Notes: a model not told the origin generated them from the letters alone. 64,000 bases of DNA from Bordetella parapertussis (GCA_945861275.1 CAMATZ010000030.1:1-64000); one strand, 5' to 3'. Positions 27,142 to 37,827 are shown, numbered from the stretch's first letter. Numbers and translations: made by a program.

Positions 27142-28059
27142 ATGAACATGGCGGAAGCACTGAATCTGCAAAATCTGCGCGGTGAACTGCGGGTGAACGA
27201 GCCTATGGCCAGACACGTTAGCTGGCGGGCGGGCGGCGCCGCTGCGCGCACCTACGCGCCGGTCGATGTGGATGATCTTGCGGTCTTTTTGCGTAGCGTG
27301 CCGCGTACGGAGGGCTTGTACTTTGTTGGACTTGGCAGTAACCTCTTGGTTCGCGATGGTGGTGTGCGAGCCACGGTCGTGTTTACACACTGGGCGTTAC
27401 GGCAGATCGCACTGGTGAGCAAGGGAGAACGCGACATCGAAATTCACGCTGGGGCTGGCATATCGTCTCCCAAGGTCGCACGATTCGCCGCGCTGCATGG
27501 CGCGGAAGGGGCGGAATTTCTCGCAGGAATCCCCGGCACCATCGGCGGCGCACTGGCGATGAACGCGGGATGTTTTGGCGGCGAAACGTGGCAGCTGATT
27601 TCGAGCGTGACCACCATCGACCGCGCGGGACAGTTGCATCAGCGCGGGCGTGATGAATTTCAGATCGCGTATCGCAGTGTAAAAGGCCCGGCGGATGAGT
27701 GGTTTGTGTCCGCCACGCTTCGCGTGCCTCGCGGGAGCAGTGAAAAATCCCGCAATAAAATCAAAGCGTTACTGTCCAAACGCATTGCCAGCCAGCCGCT
27801 GCAACAGCCCAACGCGGGTTCCGTGTTTCGCAACCCGCCAGCGGACCACGCTGCGCGTCTGATCGAAGCCTGCGGCTTGAAAGGCAGGCGCATCGGCGGT
27901 GCGGAAATCTCGCGCAAGCACGCCAATTTCATCGTCAATAGCGGCGGCGCAAGTGCGGCGGACATTGAAGCGTTGATCGATCTTGCGCAAAGCACGGTGC
28001 GCGGGAAATTTGGCGTCGAGCTGGAGCGCGAGGTGCGCATCATCGGGGAACGCGCTTGA
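27142..28059 (+). CDS. murB: UDP-N-acetylenolpyruvoylglucosamine reductase MurB
   Basis: A 305-residue FAD enzyme that reduces UDP-GlcNAc-enolpyruvate to UDP-MurNAc. FVGLGSNLLVRDGGV is the FAD loop, GAEGAEFLAGIPGTIGGALAMNAG the core motif, YRSVKG and GSVFRNP (catalytic Ser) follow, and EISRKHANFIVN is near the end. It is the short type II form. ATG at 27142 or 27148 may serve as start. The stop overlaps a TTG that opens the small ORF carrying a ddl-like head. Confidence 0.96.
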   Translation: MNMAEALNLQNLRGELRVNEPMARHVSWRAGGAAARTYAPVDVDDLAVFLRSVPRTEGLYFVGLGSNLLVRDGGVRATVVFTHWALRQIALVSKGERDIEIHAGAGISSPKVARFAALHGAEGAEFLAGIPGTIGGALAMNAGCFGGETWQLISSVTTIDRAGQLHQRGRDEFQIAYRSVKGPADEWFVSATLRVPRGSSEKSRNKIKALLSKRIASQPLQQPNAGSVFRNPPADHAARLIEACGLKGRRIGGAEISRKHANFIVNSGGASAADIEALIDLAQSTVRGKFGVELEREVRIIGERA

Positions 28060-28184
28060 GTAGCTTTGGAAAGGTGGTGGTACTGATGGGCGGGCGCGCC
28101 GGACTCGGTGCCGCGCAAGCGGGGGTGCGGGCAGGCGCGCGGGGCCGCTCAAGAGGCGCGGCCAGCCGGAGCGACGTCGTATGA
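28056..28184 (+). pseudogene. 42-codon ORF with a duplicated ddl 5' end
   Basis: A frame opens with TTG at 28056, overlapping the murB stop, and ends with TGA at 28182-28184, overlapping the ddl ATG. Its first codons read [13 protein letters not shown], nearly the same as the ddl start [13 protein letters not shown], and about 30 bases match with few changes. After that the similarity ends and the frame is Gly, Ala and Arg-rich. It looks like a partial duplication of the ddl head that kept an open frame. It may only couple murB and ddl translation. Confidence 0.65.
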
Positions 28185-29092
28185 ATCACTTTGGAAAGGT
28201 GGCGGTGCTGATGGGCGGCCGTTCGGCAGAGCGCGAAATCTCACTCAAAAGCGGCACCATGGTGCTGGCGGCGCTGCAGCGCAAAGGCGTAGATGCGCAC
28301 GCGTTTGATCCTCGTGATCAGGGCTTCGAGCAGTTGGCCGCGCAGCGCTTTACGCGGGTGTTCATCGCCCTGCACGGGCGTTTTGGCGAAGATGGCACGG
28401 TGCAGGGCGCGCTCGAAGTGCTGGGCATTCCCTATACCGGCAGCGGTGTGATGGCGAGTGCGCTGGCGATGGACAAGTGGCGTACCAAGCTCGCGTGGCT
28501 GGCGTCGGGTATTCCCACGCCTGTCTATGAGTTGCTGACGGCGGAATCCCAGGCGGTGGACGTGGCCGCGCGGCTCGCCATGCCGCTAATGGTAAAGCCG
28601 GTGCACGAAGGTTCCAGCATTGGCATCAGCAAAGTCGAATCGATTGAAAAATTCGACGCGGCGTACGCGCTCGCCGCGCGTCACGACCGCAGTGTGATCG
28701 CCGAACAATTCATCAGCGGGCGCGAGTTGACGGCGGCTATTCTGAATGACCAGGCGTTGCCGCTGGTGCGCATCGAAGCGCCGCAAGGCAACTACGATTA
28801 TCACAACAAGTATTTTGGCGAGGCGACGAAATACCATTGCCCCAGCGGTTTGCCCGCCGCGCTGGAATCGCTGATTCAGGCGCAGGCGCTGGCGGCGTTT
28901 CGCGTCATCGGTTGTGAGGGCTGGGGACGGCTGGATTTGATGCTGGACGCCGAAAACCGGCCGTGGTTTCTCGAAGTGAACACCATACCGGGCATGACCG
29001 ATCACAGTCTGGTGCCGATAGCGGCGCGCGCGAGCGGCATCGCCTTTGACGATCTGGTGCTGCGCATTCTGGAGTCGGCGCATGTGGGATAA
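28181..29092 (+). CDS. ddl: D-alanine-D-alanine ligase
   Basis: A 303-residue ATP-grasp enzyme making the D-Ala-D-Ala dipeptide used by Mur[18 protein letters not shown] is the N-terminal signature, [13 protein letters not shown] the next, [15 protein letters not shown] the ATP-grasp loop and [15 protein letters not shown] the metal and substrate site. The DdlB-type position before ftsQ is usual. It starts inside the end of the small duplicated-head ORF and overlaps ftsQ by 11 bases. Confidence 0.97.
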   Translation: MNHFGKVAVLMGGRSAEREISLKSGTMVLAALQRKGVDAHAFDPRDQGFEQLAAQRFTRVFIALHGRFGEDGTVQGALEVLGIPYTGSGVMASALAMDKWRTKLAWLASGIPTPVYELLTAESQAVDVAARLAMPLMVKPVHEGSSIGISKVESIEKFDAAYALAARHDRSVIAEQFISGRELTAAILNDQALPLVRIEAPQGNYDYHNKYFGEATKYHCPSGLPAALESLIQAQALAAFRVIGCEGWGRLDLMLDAENRPWFLEVNTIPGMTDHSLVPIAARASGIAFDDLVLRILESAHVG

Positions 29093-29840
29093 CCCCTCCG
29101 CGCTCAATCGCGTGTCGGACTTGTTGTTCGCGGCCGCGGCGTTGATCGTGTTGTATTGGGCGGGGCGCTTTGCCATCCACCAGCCACTGTTCGCGATGCA
29201 TGAGTTGCGGGTGACGGGCGCACCGGGACGTGTCACGCTGGAACAGGTGGAAGCGATCACGCAGCGCGATTTTCACGGCACGTTTTTCACACTCGATATC
29301 GTGCGGCTGCGCGCCTCGTTCGAGAAACTGCCGTGGGTGCGCAAAGCGGACGTGCGGCGGCAATGGCCGGATCGCATTGAGGTGTCGATCGAAGAGCACA
29401 AAGCGCTGGCACGCTGGGGCGCGGATGCGCTGGTAAATATCCACGGCGAAGTGTTTGCGGCGGCCTCCGACGCGACGCTGCCGGTGTTCACGGGGCCGCA
29501 GGGTGAAGCGGGTGAAATCACGGCGCGTTATGCGGTGTTTCGGCGTGAACTGGCCGCCATCGGGCGCGAGCCGGTCGAAGTGCAGTTGTCGCCGCGTCGC
29601 GCCTGGCAGTTGCGGCTGGACAACGGCATGACCCTGGCGGTGGGGCGCGAACAGGTGTCGGCACGGCTCACACGTTTTGTATCGGCGTACCCGCAAACCA
29701 TCGCCGCGCTGGGGCGGCGCGTGGATTACGTGGATTTGCGTTACAGCAATGGTTTTGCGGTGCGTGTGCCGGAACTGGCGCTGGTAAAACCCCCGGCGCC
29801 CCAGCCCAAAGCGCCCGCCATGGCCAGGCCGAAAGCCTGA
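29082..29840 (+). CDS. ftsQ: cell division protein FtsQ
   Basis: A 252-residue bitopic divisome protein. One membrane helix near residues 13-30 is followed by a POTRA domain ([20 protein letters not shown]...) and the FtsQ beta domain ([28 protein letters not shown]). It recruits FtsL and FtsB. The C-terminal tail is Pro, Ala and Lys-rich. The ATG at 29082 lies in the end of ddl, and longer frames upstream only read ddl out of frame. ftsA follows 4 bases after the stop. Confidence 0.95.
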   Translation: MWDNPSALNRVSDLLFAAAALIVLYWAGRFAIHQPLFAMHELRVTGAPGRVTLEQVEAITQRDFHGTFFTLDIVRLRASFEKLPWVRKADVRRQWPDRIEVSIEEHKALARWGADALVNIHGEVFAAASDATLPVFTGPQGEAGEITARYAVFRRELAAIGREPVEVQLSPRRAWQLRLDNGMTLAVGREQVSARLTRFVSAYPQTIAALGRRVDYVDLRYSNGFAVRVPELALVKPPAPQPKAPAMARPKA

Positions 29841-29844
29841 TGCG

Positions 29845-31083
29845 ATGAGCAAAGCGCGCGAAATCAAAAACATCATCGTCGGCCTCGATATCGGCACCTC
29901 GAAGATCGTGGCGATTGTCGCCGAGATGAAACTCGATGGCGGGTTTGAAATCATCGGCATGGGCACCCATCCGTCGCGCGGGCTGAAAAAGGGCGTGGTG
30001 GTCAACATTGAAACCACGGTGTCGGCGATACAGCGCGCGCTCGAGGAAGCGGAGCTGATGGCCGATTGCAAAATCAGCCAGGTGCATACCGGCATCGCGG
30101 GCAGCCACGTGCGCAGTTTCAATTCCCAGGGCATGGTCGCGATCAAGGATAAAGAAGTTGCACCGATCGACATCGAGCGCGTGATCGAAACCGCCAAAGC
30201 GGTGCAGATCCCGAACGACCAGCAGATACTGCACATCCTCAATCAGGAATTCATTATCGACGGCCAGGAAGATGTGCGCGAGCCGCTGGGCATGGCCGGG
30301 GTGCGGCTGGAGGTGAAAGTGCACATCGTCACCGGCGCGGTGTCGGCGGCACAGAACATTATCAAATGCGTGCGCCGCTGCGGGCTGGAAGTGAGCGATC
30401 TGGTGCTGCAGCCGCTGGCCTCCGCCATGGCGGTGGTGTCGGAGGACGAAAAAGACCTCGGCGTGTGTCTCATCGACATCGGCGGCGGCACCACCGACAT
30501 CGCGGTGTTCACCCACGGCGCGATCCGACACACCGCGGTGATACCCATCGCCGGCGACCAAATCACCAGTGATATCGCGATGGCGCTACGCACGCCGACC
30601 AAGGACGCCGATGACATCAAAATCAAGCACGGCTGCGCCTTGTCGCAGCTGGCCGACCCGCAGGAAATGATTGAAGTGCCCGGCGTCGGCGACCGCGGCC
30701 CCAAGCAATTGTCGCGCAAGACGCTGGCCGAGGTGATCGAACCGCGCGTCGAGGAACTGTATTCGTTGATCCAGGCGGAGCTGCGCCGCAGTGGCTATGA
30801 AGACCTGCTGTCGTCGGGCATCGTGCTCACCGGCGGTTCCAGCATGCTGCAGGGCATGGTGGAACTGGGCGAAGAGATTTTTCACATGCCGGTGCGCGTG
30901 GGTCAGCCCTCGTACAAAGGGGGGCTTGCCGAGGTGGTGCGTCATCCGCGCTACTCGACGGCGATGGGTTTGCTGATCGACGGCATGCGGCAATACCGCC
31001 AGCAGGAATTCGCACGCACGCAAAGCGGCGCACTGCAACAGCTGGTGGATCGCATGAAGGCCTGGTTCAAAGGAAATTTCTGA
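29845..31083 (+). CDS. ftsA: cell division protein FtsA
   Basis: A 412-residue actin-like ATPase that tethers FtsZ to the membrane. VGLDIGTSKIVAIVAE is the phosphate-1 loop, CLIDIGGGTTDIAVF phosphate-2, and GIVLTGGSSMLQGM the adenosine motif. The 1C domain lies at about 85-160. The C-terminal MKAWFKGNF is the amphipathic membrane anchor. An 87-base AT-rich gap separates it from ftsZ. Confidence 0.97.
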   Translation: MSKAREIKNIIVGLDIGTSKIVAIVAEMKLDGGFEIIGMGTHPSRGLKKGVVVNIETTVSAIQRALEEAELMADCKISQVHTGIAGSHVRSFNSQGMVAIKDKEVAPIDIERVIETAKAVQIPNDQQILHILNQEFIIDGQEDVREPLGMAGVRLEVKVHIVTGAVSAAQNIIKCVRRCGLEVSDLVLQPLASAMAVVSEDEKDLGVCLIDIGGGTTDIAVFTHGAIRHTAVIPIAGDQITSDIAMALRTPTKDADDIKIKHGCALSQLADPQEMIEVPGVGDRGPKQLSRKTLAEVIEPRVEELYSLIQAELRRSGYEDLLSSGIVLTGGSSMLQGMVELGEEIFHMPVRVGQPSYKGGLAEVVRHPRYSTAMGLLIDGMRQYRQQEFARTQSGALQQLVDRMKAWFKGNF

Positions 31084-31170
31084 GGTGAGTTTGAAGCAAA
31101 TTTACAGGGCACAAGCATTTATTTTTGGATGGTTTTATTTTAACAATCGACGCGAAAACGGAGGCACAAA

Positions 31171-32331
31171 ATGATAGAGCTGATCGATGCGCAATCGCAG
31201 GATGCAGTGATCAAGGTAATTGGCGTGGGTGGTTGCGGCGGTAACGCCGTGGATCACATGATCGCGCAGGGCGTGGCCGGCGTGGAGTTCATCTGCGCCA
31301 ACACCGATGCGCAGGCGCTCAGGCGCAATCAGGCCAAGGTGCAGTTGCAATTGGGCGCCAATGTGACCAAGGGCCTGGGCGCGGGCGCCAATCCCGAAAT
31401 GGGACGCCAGGCCGCAATGGAAGACCGCGAGCGCATCGCTGAACTCATCAGTGGCGCCGACATGTTGTTCCTGACCGCCGGCATGGGCGGGGGCACCGGC
31501 ACCGGCGCCGCACCGGTGGTGGCGGAAATTGCCAAGGAACTCGGCGTGCTGACTGTGGCCGTGGTCACCAAACCGTTTTCGTTTGAAGGCAAGCGCCAGC
31601 GCATCGCAACCGAAGGCCTCGAATTGCTGTCGCAGCATGTTGACTCGCTGATTGTGATTCCCAACGACAAACTGACCCAGGTGCTCGGCAACACGGTGAC
31701 GCTGGACGAAGCCTTCAAGGCCGCCAATGATGTACTGCACGGCGCGGTGGCAGGCATCGCGGAAATCATCAGCAGCCCGGGCATGATCAACGTGGACTTC
31801 GCCGACGTGCGTACCGTGATGGCGGAAATGGGCATGGCGATGATGGGCTCGGCCAAGGCGGCGGGGCCGGATCGCGCGCGTGCAGCGGCCGAACAGGCGG
31901 TGGCGTGTCCGCTGCTCGAAGACATCAACATTTCCGATGCGCGCGGCGTGCTGATCAACATCTCCGCCAGCAAGGCGAGCTTCCAGTTGCAGGAAATGTA
32001 TGACGTGATGGAAACGATCAAGGCGTTTGCGGCGGATTCGGCGACGGTGATCGTGGGCACGGTCTACGACGAAACGCTCGAAGACAATCTGCGCGTCACG
32101 ATCGTCGCCACCGGTTTGGGCAAACCCGCCAGCCGTGGGCAAATGAAGCCGCTGCTGGTGGTGGCACAAAAGACCGGTACTGACAATCAGCTGCTGGAAG
32201 TGAACTACGACGATCTGGAGCAGCCGGCCGTTTTGCGCCGCCGCAATCGCGATGCCACAGTGGAGGCGATGAGACAGTCGGGCGTGGACACGCTGGATAT
32301 ACCGGCGTTTTTGCGCAAGCAGGCGGATTGA
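31171..32331 (+). CDS. ftsZ: cell division GTPase FtsZ
   Basis: A 386-residue tubulin homologue forming the Z ring. Motifs are GVGGCGGNAVDHM, CANTDAQAL, GMGGGTGTGAAPVVAE (the G-box) and NVDFADVRTVM (the T7 catalytic loop). The conserved tail DIPAFLRKQ, which binds FtsA and ZapD, ends the protein. A good ribosome site GGAGG precedes the ATG. The AT-rich leader (31084-31170) may hold an extra ftsZ promoter. Confidence 0.98.
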   Translation: MIELIDAQSQDAVIKVIGVGGCGGNAVDHMIAQGVAGVEFICANTDAQALRRNQAKVQLQLGANVTKGLGAGANPEMGRQAAMEDRERIAELISGADMLFLTAGMGGGTGTGAAPVVAEIAKELGVLTVAVVTKPFSFEGKRQRIATEGLELLSQHVDSLIVIPNDKLTQVLGNTVTLDEAFKAANDVLHGAVAGIAEIISSPGMINVDFADVRTVMAEMGMAMMGSAKAAGPDRARAAAEQAVACPLLEDINISDARGVLINISASKASFQLQEMYDVMETIKAFAADSATVIVGTVYDETLEDNLRVTIVATGLGKPASRGQMKPLLVVAQKTGTDNQLLEVNYDDLEQPAVLRRRNRDATVEAMRQSGVDTLDIPAFLRKQAD

Positions 32332-32445
32332 TGGGTGTGCCAATTTGTAACGCGCGGCGGCCGCGTTTGCGCGCCGGCGTGCGCTACAGGTGTGTGCTTG
32401 TCGCCACCGCTTTCAGGCGCACCGCCGCGTTTTATTACAGCAGGC

Positions 32446-32475
32446 TTTCAGTCATCCCGCCAAGCGTGTTATAAT
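32446..32475 (+). promoter_or_regulatory. probable lpxC promoter
   Basis: A perfect TATAAT at 32470-32475 follows a weak -35, TTTCAG, at 32446-32451 with an 18-base spacer. It lies in the 232-base gap between ftsZ and lpxC and would give an lpxC leader of about 80 bases, allowing transcription apart from the dcw operon. The rest of the gap holds a GC-rich inverted repeat near 32358-32390 and no gene. Confidence 0.5.
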
Positions 32476-32563
32476 TCATATCTAATTGAATTTAAAGGGA
32501 TTGTTGCCGAGCGTTCTAACGGCAGTGTGGTTGCGCCTGTAGACGTCTAAAGCCTTCATTTCC

Positions 32564-33490
32564 ATGATCCGCCAACGCACCCTTAAAAACACCATCAGCG
32601 CCACCGGCATCGGTGTGCATACCGGTGAAAAGGTCTACATGACCTTGCGTCCGGCCGCGGTCGATAGCGGTATTGTGTTCCGGCGCGTCGATTTGCCGCA
32701 GGTCGTCGAGATCAAGGCCGATCCCTATGCGGTGGGTGACACGCGGTTGGCTTCCTGCCTGGTAAAAGACGGCGCCTCGGTAGGCACGGTGGAGCATTTG
32801 ATGTCGGCGCTGGCGGGCCTGGGCATCGACAATGCCTATGTGGATTTGTCCGCCGCCGAAGTGCCGATCATGGACGGCAGCGCGGGGCCGTTTGTGTTTT
32901 TGCTGCAGTCGGCGGGCGTCGAAGAGCAAAACGCAGCCAAGCGCTTTATCCGCATCCTCAAAACCATTGAAGTGCGGCATGGCGACAAATGGGTGCGTCT
33001 CACGCCGTTCAACGGCTTCAAGCTCGATCTGGCCATTGAGTTTGACCACCCGGTGTTCGAGCGTTCGCGCCAGACTGTGAGTTTTGATTTTTCGGCCACC
33101 TCGTATGTCAAGGAGGTGAGCCGGGCGCGCACGTTTGGATTCATGCAGGACGTGGAAGCGATGCGCGCGCAGGGGCTGGCGCTGGGCGGCAGTCTCGACA
33201 ATGCCATCGTGATGGACGAGTACCGCATATTAAACAGTGATGGTTTGCGCTACGACGACGAATTCGTCAAGCACAAGGCGCTGGACGCGATCGGTGATTT
33301 ATATCTACTGGGCCACCCGATTGTCGGTGCGTTCAGCGGCTTTAAGTCCGGCCATGCGCTCAATAACCAACTCCTGCGCACGTTGCTGGAAGACGCGCAG
33401 GCGTGGGCGTATTGCAGTTTTGAGAAAGCTGAAGATGCGCCCGGATTTCTTACCTGGCAACCGCAAATCTTCGGTGCCGCAGGCGCCTGA
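32564..33490 (+). CDS. lpxC: UDP-3-O-acyl-N-acetylglucosamine deacetylase LpxC
   Basis: A 308-residue zinc enzyme catalysing the committed step of lipid A synthesis. Zinc and active-site motifs are [42 protein letters not shown] and [16 protein letters not shown], with [11 protein letters not shown] following. The length is normal. It closes the dcw cluster as in most proteobacteria and converges on dciA. Confidence 0.97.
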   Translation: MIRQRTLKNTISATGIGVHTGEKVYMTLRPAAVDSGIVFRRVDLPQVVEIKADPYAVGDTRLASCLVKDGASVGTVEHLMSALAGLGIDNAYVDLSAAEVPIMDGSAGPFVFLLQSAGVEEQNAAKRFIRILKTIEVRHGDKWVRLTPFNGFKLDLAIEFDHPVFERSRQTVSFDFSATSYVKEVSRARTFGFMQDVEAMRAQGLALGGSLDNAIVMDEYRILNSDGLRYDDEFVKHKALDAIGDLYLLGHPIVGAFSGFKSGHALNNQLLRTLLEDAQAWAYCSFEKAEDAPGFLTWQPQIFGAAGA

Positions 33491-33535
33491 TCTGCGCTGT
33501 ATTCCGGCGGAGTGGATTGATCGCGGTTAAGCGCA

Positions 33536-33979
33536 TTATTTAATTCGCTTTTTCACCAGGTTAGTTATCGCAGCTTTCAGTTCCGGGTTGCGTACCGTTT
33601 GCGATAAATTTTCAAATTGTTCAATACAATCAACAGGTAGTAAATTTTTCTTAATCTGATTTGCTGCTTTTGGCTGCGGTGAATTTACTTGCAGCTCCAC
33701 TTTAATTCCAGTAACCTCCGCTTCCAGTTTACTGAAGATGGGCAGCAGGCGCGGTAGCAGTTGGCGCAGTTTCGCGGCAACCGCTGCATGATCCGCAAAT
33801 AAATAAAGCGTACCTGCCTTGATGTAACCGACGCGGCTTGCTTGCGTAAGATAAGCGTGTTCGGCCGGGGTGTAGTCTACAAAAGCCTGTTGCAACGCTG
33901 CGTGTTTTCGCGCGTTTTTACGTAGGGCCTCGAGTTCGCTCGTAGCCACGATCAGTTGGCGGATGTCACGCAACGGCAT
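33536..33979 (-). CDS. dciA: DciA family (DUF721) helicase-loading protein
   Basis: A 147-residue DUF721 protein; members without DnaC/DnaI-type loaders use DciA to load the replicative helicase. The KH-like core can be followed through YIKAGTLYLFADHAAVAAKLRQLLPRLL. The position between lpxC and secA on the opposite strand is the usual one for DciA in proteobacteria. The gene is AT-richer than its neighbours, and the C-terminal third is lysine-rich. Its start lies 23 bases from the divergent peptidase start. Confidence 0.8.
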   Translation of the reverse strand: MPLRDIRQLIVATSELEALRKNARKHAALQQAFVDYTPAEHAYLTQASRVGYIKAGTLYLFADHAAVAAKLRQLLPRLLPIFSKLEAEVTGIKVELQVNSPQPKAANQIKKNLLPVDCIEQFENLSQTVRNPELKAAITNLVKKRIK

Positions 33980-34002
33980 AATTTGCAGCGCGGAGGTAAA
34001 AG

Positions 34003-34923
34003 TTGAATATTATTCTCATATCCGGGCATCTGGCTAAAGCGCGGACGCTAACCTTGGGTGTGAAGCATGTGGCCGGTGCTGCGGCTTGCGCCATGTTCGC
34101 TATTGTCGGCATCGCGGGTGTGCTCAATTTCGTGGTGCTGCGTTATGCATCCGAGATGAACTTTATGCCCTATTTGCAGAGTCAGGTGCTTTTGATTCAG
34201 CAAGCCCAGCAGCATGAGAACGAATCCTATATGCGCGACAACCTCAATGCCATGGCGCAGCGGCTGGGGCAAATGCAGGCGCAGCTGCTGCGCCTGGATA
34301 CACTGGGCGAGCGGCTCGCCAAACTCGCCGGCTTCAAGCCCCAGGAGTTTCAGTTCAATGAGCCGCCCGGACGCGGCGGCGCGTTGTCGACGGTGCCCAG
34401 CCGTGATTTTACGCTGATTGAGTTGTCAAAAAAGGTGGATCAGCTCACGCGCCAAATGGATGACCGCGGCGACAAGCTGGGGGTGCTGGAATCGCTGTTG
34501 GTTTTGGAAAGCGCCAAAAGAAAACTGATACCCACCATGATGCCGGTGATCGGCGGTGCCTACAATTCCAACTTTGGCTGGCGCATCGATCCGTTTAACG
34601 GCCAGCATTCCTATCACGAAGGCATCGATTTCGCGGGCGCCGAAGGCACCCCGGTATTGGCGGCTGCCGGCGGCATCGTGGTGTATGCGGAATACCACGC
34701 AGCCTATGGTAATATGGTGGAAGTTGATCATGGCAACGATTTGATCACGCGCTATGCGCATGCATCACGGATGCACGTCAAAGTGGGTGATATGGTGTTG
34801 CGTGGCGCGAAAATCGCGGAAGTGGGACGTACCGGCCGCGCCACAGGAACGCACCTGCATTTCGAAGTGCGGCAACGCGGTAATGCTGTGAATCCCGCCC
34901 AGTTCTTGCAGTTGCCGGGTTGA
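34003..34923 (+). CDS. M23 family peptidoglycan peptidase
   Basis: A 306-residue protein with one membrane helix (about 24-46), a coiled-coil linker (about 60-170) and a C-terminal LytM/M23 domain. The zinc ligands are all present: His205 and Asp209 (HEGIDF) and His284/His286 (HLHFEVR), so it should be an active endopeptidase. The TTG start at 34003 has a strong GGAGGT site five bases upstream. It lies just before secA and ends in a terminator. Confidence 0.92.
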   Translation: MNIILISGHLAKARTLTLGVKHVAGAAACAMFAIVGIAGVLNFVVLRYASEMNFMPYLQSQVLLIQQAQQHENESYMRDNLNAMAQRLGQMQAQLLRLDTLGERLAKLAGFKPQEFQFNEPPGRGGALSTVPSRDFTLIELSKKVDQLTRQMDDRGDKLGVLESLLVLESAKRKLIPTMMPVIGGAYNSNFGWRIDPFNGQHSYHEGIDFAGAEGTPVLAAAGGIVVYAEYHAAYGNMVEVDHGNDLITRYAHASRMHVKVGDMVLRGAKIAEVGRTGRATGTHLHFEVRQRGNAVNPAQFLQLPG

Positions 34924-34963
34924 ATGTAGATACGGCTCAGGACGGTCGCTACAGTAAGCGCGT

Positions 34964-34994
34964 GGGGTGGGGATTTTCCCGCCCCTTTTTATTT
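34964..34994 (+). terminator. rho-independent terminator after the M23 peptidase gene
   Basis: An 8-pair stem GGGGTGGG / CCCGCCCC (one G-T pair) with a GATTTT loop is followed by TTTTTATTT. It lies 40 bases after the stop and just before secA, so secA needs its own promoter or read-through. Confidence 0.85.
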
Positions 34995-35016
34995 GCTCGG
35001 GAGTTTGAAGCCGTTC

Positions 35017-37827
35017 ATGGTTACCGGAATTCTCAAAATAATATTTGGCAGCCGCAACGACCGGCTGCTTAAACAGTACCGCCGCAGGGTTACCGCCATC
35101 AACGCGCTGGAGCCGGTAATTTCCAAACTCTCCGATGAGGCCTTGCGCGCCAAGACCGATGAATTCCGCGGCCGCATCAAAGCCCATCTCGCGAAACTCG
35201 AAGCAGGCCCGGCGCGCGAAAAAACCGCGATGGCGCAGGCGCGCGAGCGCGAGACCCGCGAGATTATCGACGAGCTTCTGCCGGAAGCGTTCGCGGTGGT
35301 GCGCGAAGCCTCCAGGCGCACGCTGGGCATGCGCCATTTCGACGTGCAAATGCTCGGCGGCATTGCGCTGCATAATGGAAAAATTTCCGAGATGCGCACC
35401 GGCGAAGGCAAAACGCTGATGGCCACGCTGCCCGCGTATTTAAATGCGCTGGCCGGCGACGGCGTGCATATCGTTACCGTCAATGATTACCTCGCGCAAC
35501 GCGACGCGGACTGGATGGGGACGATCTATCGCTTCCTCGGCCTCAGCGTGGGCGTGAACCTGTCGCAGATGGCGCACGAACTCAAGCAGCAGGCGTACGC
35601 GGCTGACATCACCTATGGCACCAACAACGAGTTCGGTTTCGATTATTTGCGCGACAACATGGTGTACCAAACCGCGGAAAAAGTGCAGCGTGTGCTGAGT
35701 TTCGCCATCGTGGATGAGGTGGATTCCATCCTCATCGACGAGGCGCGCACGCCGTTGATCATATCGGGGCAAGCCGAGGACACCACCGAGCTTTACGTCA
35801 AAATGAATGTGGTGGTGCCCAAACTGGTGCGCCAAAAAGAGGAAAAAAGCGAAGAAGGCGACTATTGGGTCGATGAGAAGGCGCATCAGGTGATGCTGTC
35901 CGAAGACGGGCATCAGCACGCGGAGGAATTGCTGGCGCAAGCGGGCATGCTGTCGCCGGACACCAGTCTTTATGATCCCGCCAACATTAATCTCATGCAC
36001 CACCTCAACGCGGGGCTGCGCGCGCATACGCTGTATCACAACGAGCAGCAGTACGTGGTGCAGAACGGCGAGATCATCATCGTCGACGAATTCACCGGGC
36101 GTCTGATGCCCGGCCGGCGCTGGTCGGAAGGCCTGCATCAGGCGGTGGAGGCCAAGGAGGGCGTGGAAATCCAGAAGGAGAATCAAACGCTGGCGACGAT
36201 TACCTTCCAGAATTATTTCCGCATGTACAAAACGCTGTCGGGCATGACCGGCACGGCCGATACCGAAGCCTATGAATTTCAGCAGATCTACGGGCTGGAA
36301 ACAGTGATCATCCCCACCCATCACCCGATGATCCGCAAGGACAAGAATGACCTGGTGTATCAGTCCACCCCGGAAAAATACAAAGCAGTGATCGAAGACA
36401 TCAAGGACTGCTACCAGCGGGGTCAGCCGGTGCTGGTGGGTACCACCTCGATTGAGAACTCGGAGCTGCTCGCGGGTTTGCTGGTGAATGAAGCGGTGCC
36501 GCACAATGTACTGAACGCCAAGCAGCACGCGCGCGAAGCGGAAATCATTATCCAGGCGGGGCGGCCGAAGATCGTGACCATAGCCACCAATATGGCGGGT
36601 CGCGGCACCGACATTGTGCTGGGCGGCAATCCCAACCCGCAAATTGATGCGGTGAAAGCCGACACCACGCTGGATGAGGCCGCCAGGAACCGCAAGATCG
36701 AAGATATCCGTTACGAATGGCAGGCGCTGCATAACCAGGTGGTGGCGCTGGGCGGCGTGCATATCATCGGCACGGAGCGCCATGAGTCGCGCCGCATCGA
36801 CAACCAGTTGCGCGGACGTTCGGGCCGGCAGGGCGACCCCGGTTCCAGCCGCTTTTATCTGTCGCTGGATGATTCGCTGATGCGTATTTTCGCCGGTGAG
36901 CGGGTGAAGTCGATCATGCAGCGCTTGAAGGTGCCTGAAGGCGAACCGATTGAAGCGGGCATCATCAACCGCTCCATCGAAAACGCGCAGCGCAAAGTCG
37001 AGGCGCGCAACTTCGATATCCGCAAACATCTGCTCGAGTACGACGATGTTGCCAACGATCAGCGCAAGGTGATATACCAGCAGCGCAACGAGTTGCTCGA
37101 CGCCGAGGACATGTCGGAGACCATCACCGCGATGCGCGCCGATGTGGTCAGCGGCACCGTCGCCCAACATATCATCGAGGGTAGCCTCGAAGAACAATGG
37201 GACGTGGCCGGGCTGGAGCGCACGCTTGAGAACGAGCTGGCGTTGCCGTTGCCGGTTCAGCAGTGGCTCAAGGATGAACCGGGGCTGGAGGAAGATGCGC
37301 TGCGTTCGCGTATAGTCGCGGCGGCGCACCAGGCTTACAGCGACAAGGTCGCGGTAGTCGATGCGCAGGCCATACGCCAGTACGAGCGCGGCCTGATGTT
37401 GCAAAGTATCGATAGCCACTGGCGTGAGCATTTGTCGTCGCTCGATCACCTGCGTCAGGGCATACACCTGCGTTCTTATGCGCAGAAAAACCCGACCCAG
37501 GAATACAAGCGCGAAGCGTTCGAATTGTTTTCAATGCTGCTCGATACCATCAAAGGCGAAGTCACCCGGGTGCTGATGACCATGCGCATACGCAGCGCCG
37601 ACGAATTGCAGACGGTTGAAGAGCCCGAAGCGCCCACCAATGTGCAGTACCAGCATGCCGACTTTGATGGCGCCGTTGCCGAAGAAGCGCCCGCGCCCGC
37701 CGCTGGCGAGTCCGATGCGCAACCGCAACAGCCCTTCGTGCGCAGCGGACAAAAAGTGGGGCGTAACGACCCTTGTCCCTGCGGATCGGGGAAAAAATTC
37801 AAGCAGTGCCACGGCAAACTCAACTGA
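35017..37827 (+). CDS. secA: preprotein translocase ATPase SecA
   Basis: A 936-residue motor that drives proteins through Sec[20 protein letters not shown] is Walker [21 protein letters not shown] holds the DEAD-like box, [14 protein letters not shown] and [15 protein letters not shown] are helicase motifs. The tail [14 protein letters not shown] is the zinc motif that binds SecB. The ATG at 35017 gives the usual start ahead of [11 protein letters not shown]; an in-frame TTG at 34993 lies in the terminator tail and is unlikely. Confidence 0.98.
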   Translation: MVTGILKIIFGSRNDRLLKQYRRRVTAINALEPVISKLSDEALRAKTDEFRGRIKAHLAKLEAGPAREKTAMAQARERETREIIDELLPEAFAVVREASRRTLGMRHFDVQMLGGIALHNGKISEMRTGEGKTLMATLPAYLNALAGDGVHIVTVNDYLAQRDADWMGTIYRFLGLSVGVNLSQMAHELKQQAYAADITYGTNNEFGFDYLRDNMVYQTAEKVQRVLSFAIVDEVDSILIDEARTPLIISGQAEDTTELYVKMNVVVPKLVRQKEEKSEEGDYWVDEKAHQVMLSEDGHQHAEELLAQAGMLSPDTSLYDPANINLMHHLNAGLRAHTLYHNEQQYVVQNGEIIIVDEFTGRLMPGRRWSEGLHQAVEAKEGVEIQKENQTLATITFQNYFRMYKTLSGMTGTADTEAYEFQQIYGLETVIIPTHHPMIRKDKNDLVYQSTPEKYKAVIEDIKDCYQRGQPVLVGTTSIENSELLAGLLVNEAVPHNVLNAKQHAREAEIIIQAGRPKIVTIATNMAGRGTDIVLGGNPNPQIDAVKADTTLDEAARNRKIEDIRYEWQALHNQVVALGGVHIIGTERHESRRIDNQLRGRSGRQGDPGSSRFYLSLDDSLMRIFAGERVKSIMQRLKVPEGEPIEAGIINRSIENAQRKVEARNFDIRKHLLEYDDVANDQRKVIYQQRNELLDAEDMSETITAMRADVVSGTVAQHIIEGSLEEQWDVAGLERTLENELALPLPVQQWLKDEPGLEEDALRSRIVAAAHQAYSDKVAVVDAQAIRQYERGLMLQSIDSHWREHLSSLDHLRQGIHLRSYAQKNPTQEYKREAFELFSMLLDTIKGEVTRVLMTMRIRSADELQTVEEPEAPTNVQYQHADFDGAVAEEAPAPAAGESDAQPQQPFVRSGQKVGRNDPCPCGSGKKFKQCHGKLN

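Noticed and set aside
28108-28308. A 66-codon frame across the murB-ddl gap and the ddl start
   Set aside because: It reads ddl out of frame and has a poor composition; the coupled frame at 28056-28184 explains the gap better.
31084-31170. AT-rich ftsA-ftsZ gap as another copy of the dispersed motif
   Set aside because: It has T-rich strings such as CATTTATTTTTGG but not the TATTTGTTTTTA core, so it is more likely an ordinary ftsZ leader or promoter region.
31135-32343. A 402-codon open frame antisense to ftsZ
   Set aside because: It mirrors ftsZ completely, reads as low-complexity His, Arg and Gln-rich sequence, and has no ribosome site or motif.
35440-37467. A 675-codon open frame antisense to secA
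   Set aside because: It lies wholly within secA, whose product is unmistakable. The antisense frame stays open because of the GC-rich third positions, and its translation is His and Arg-rich without any domain.
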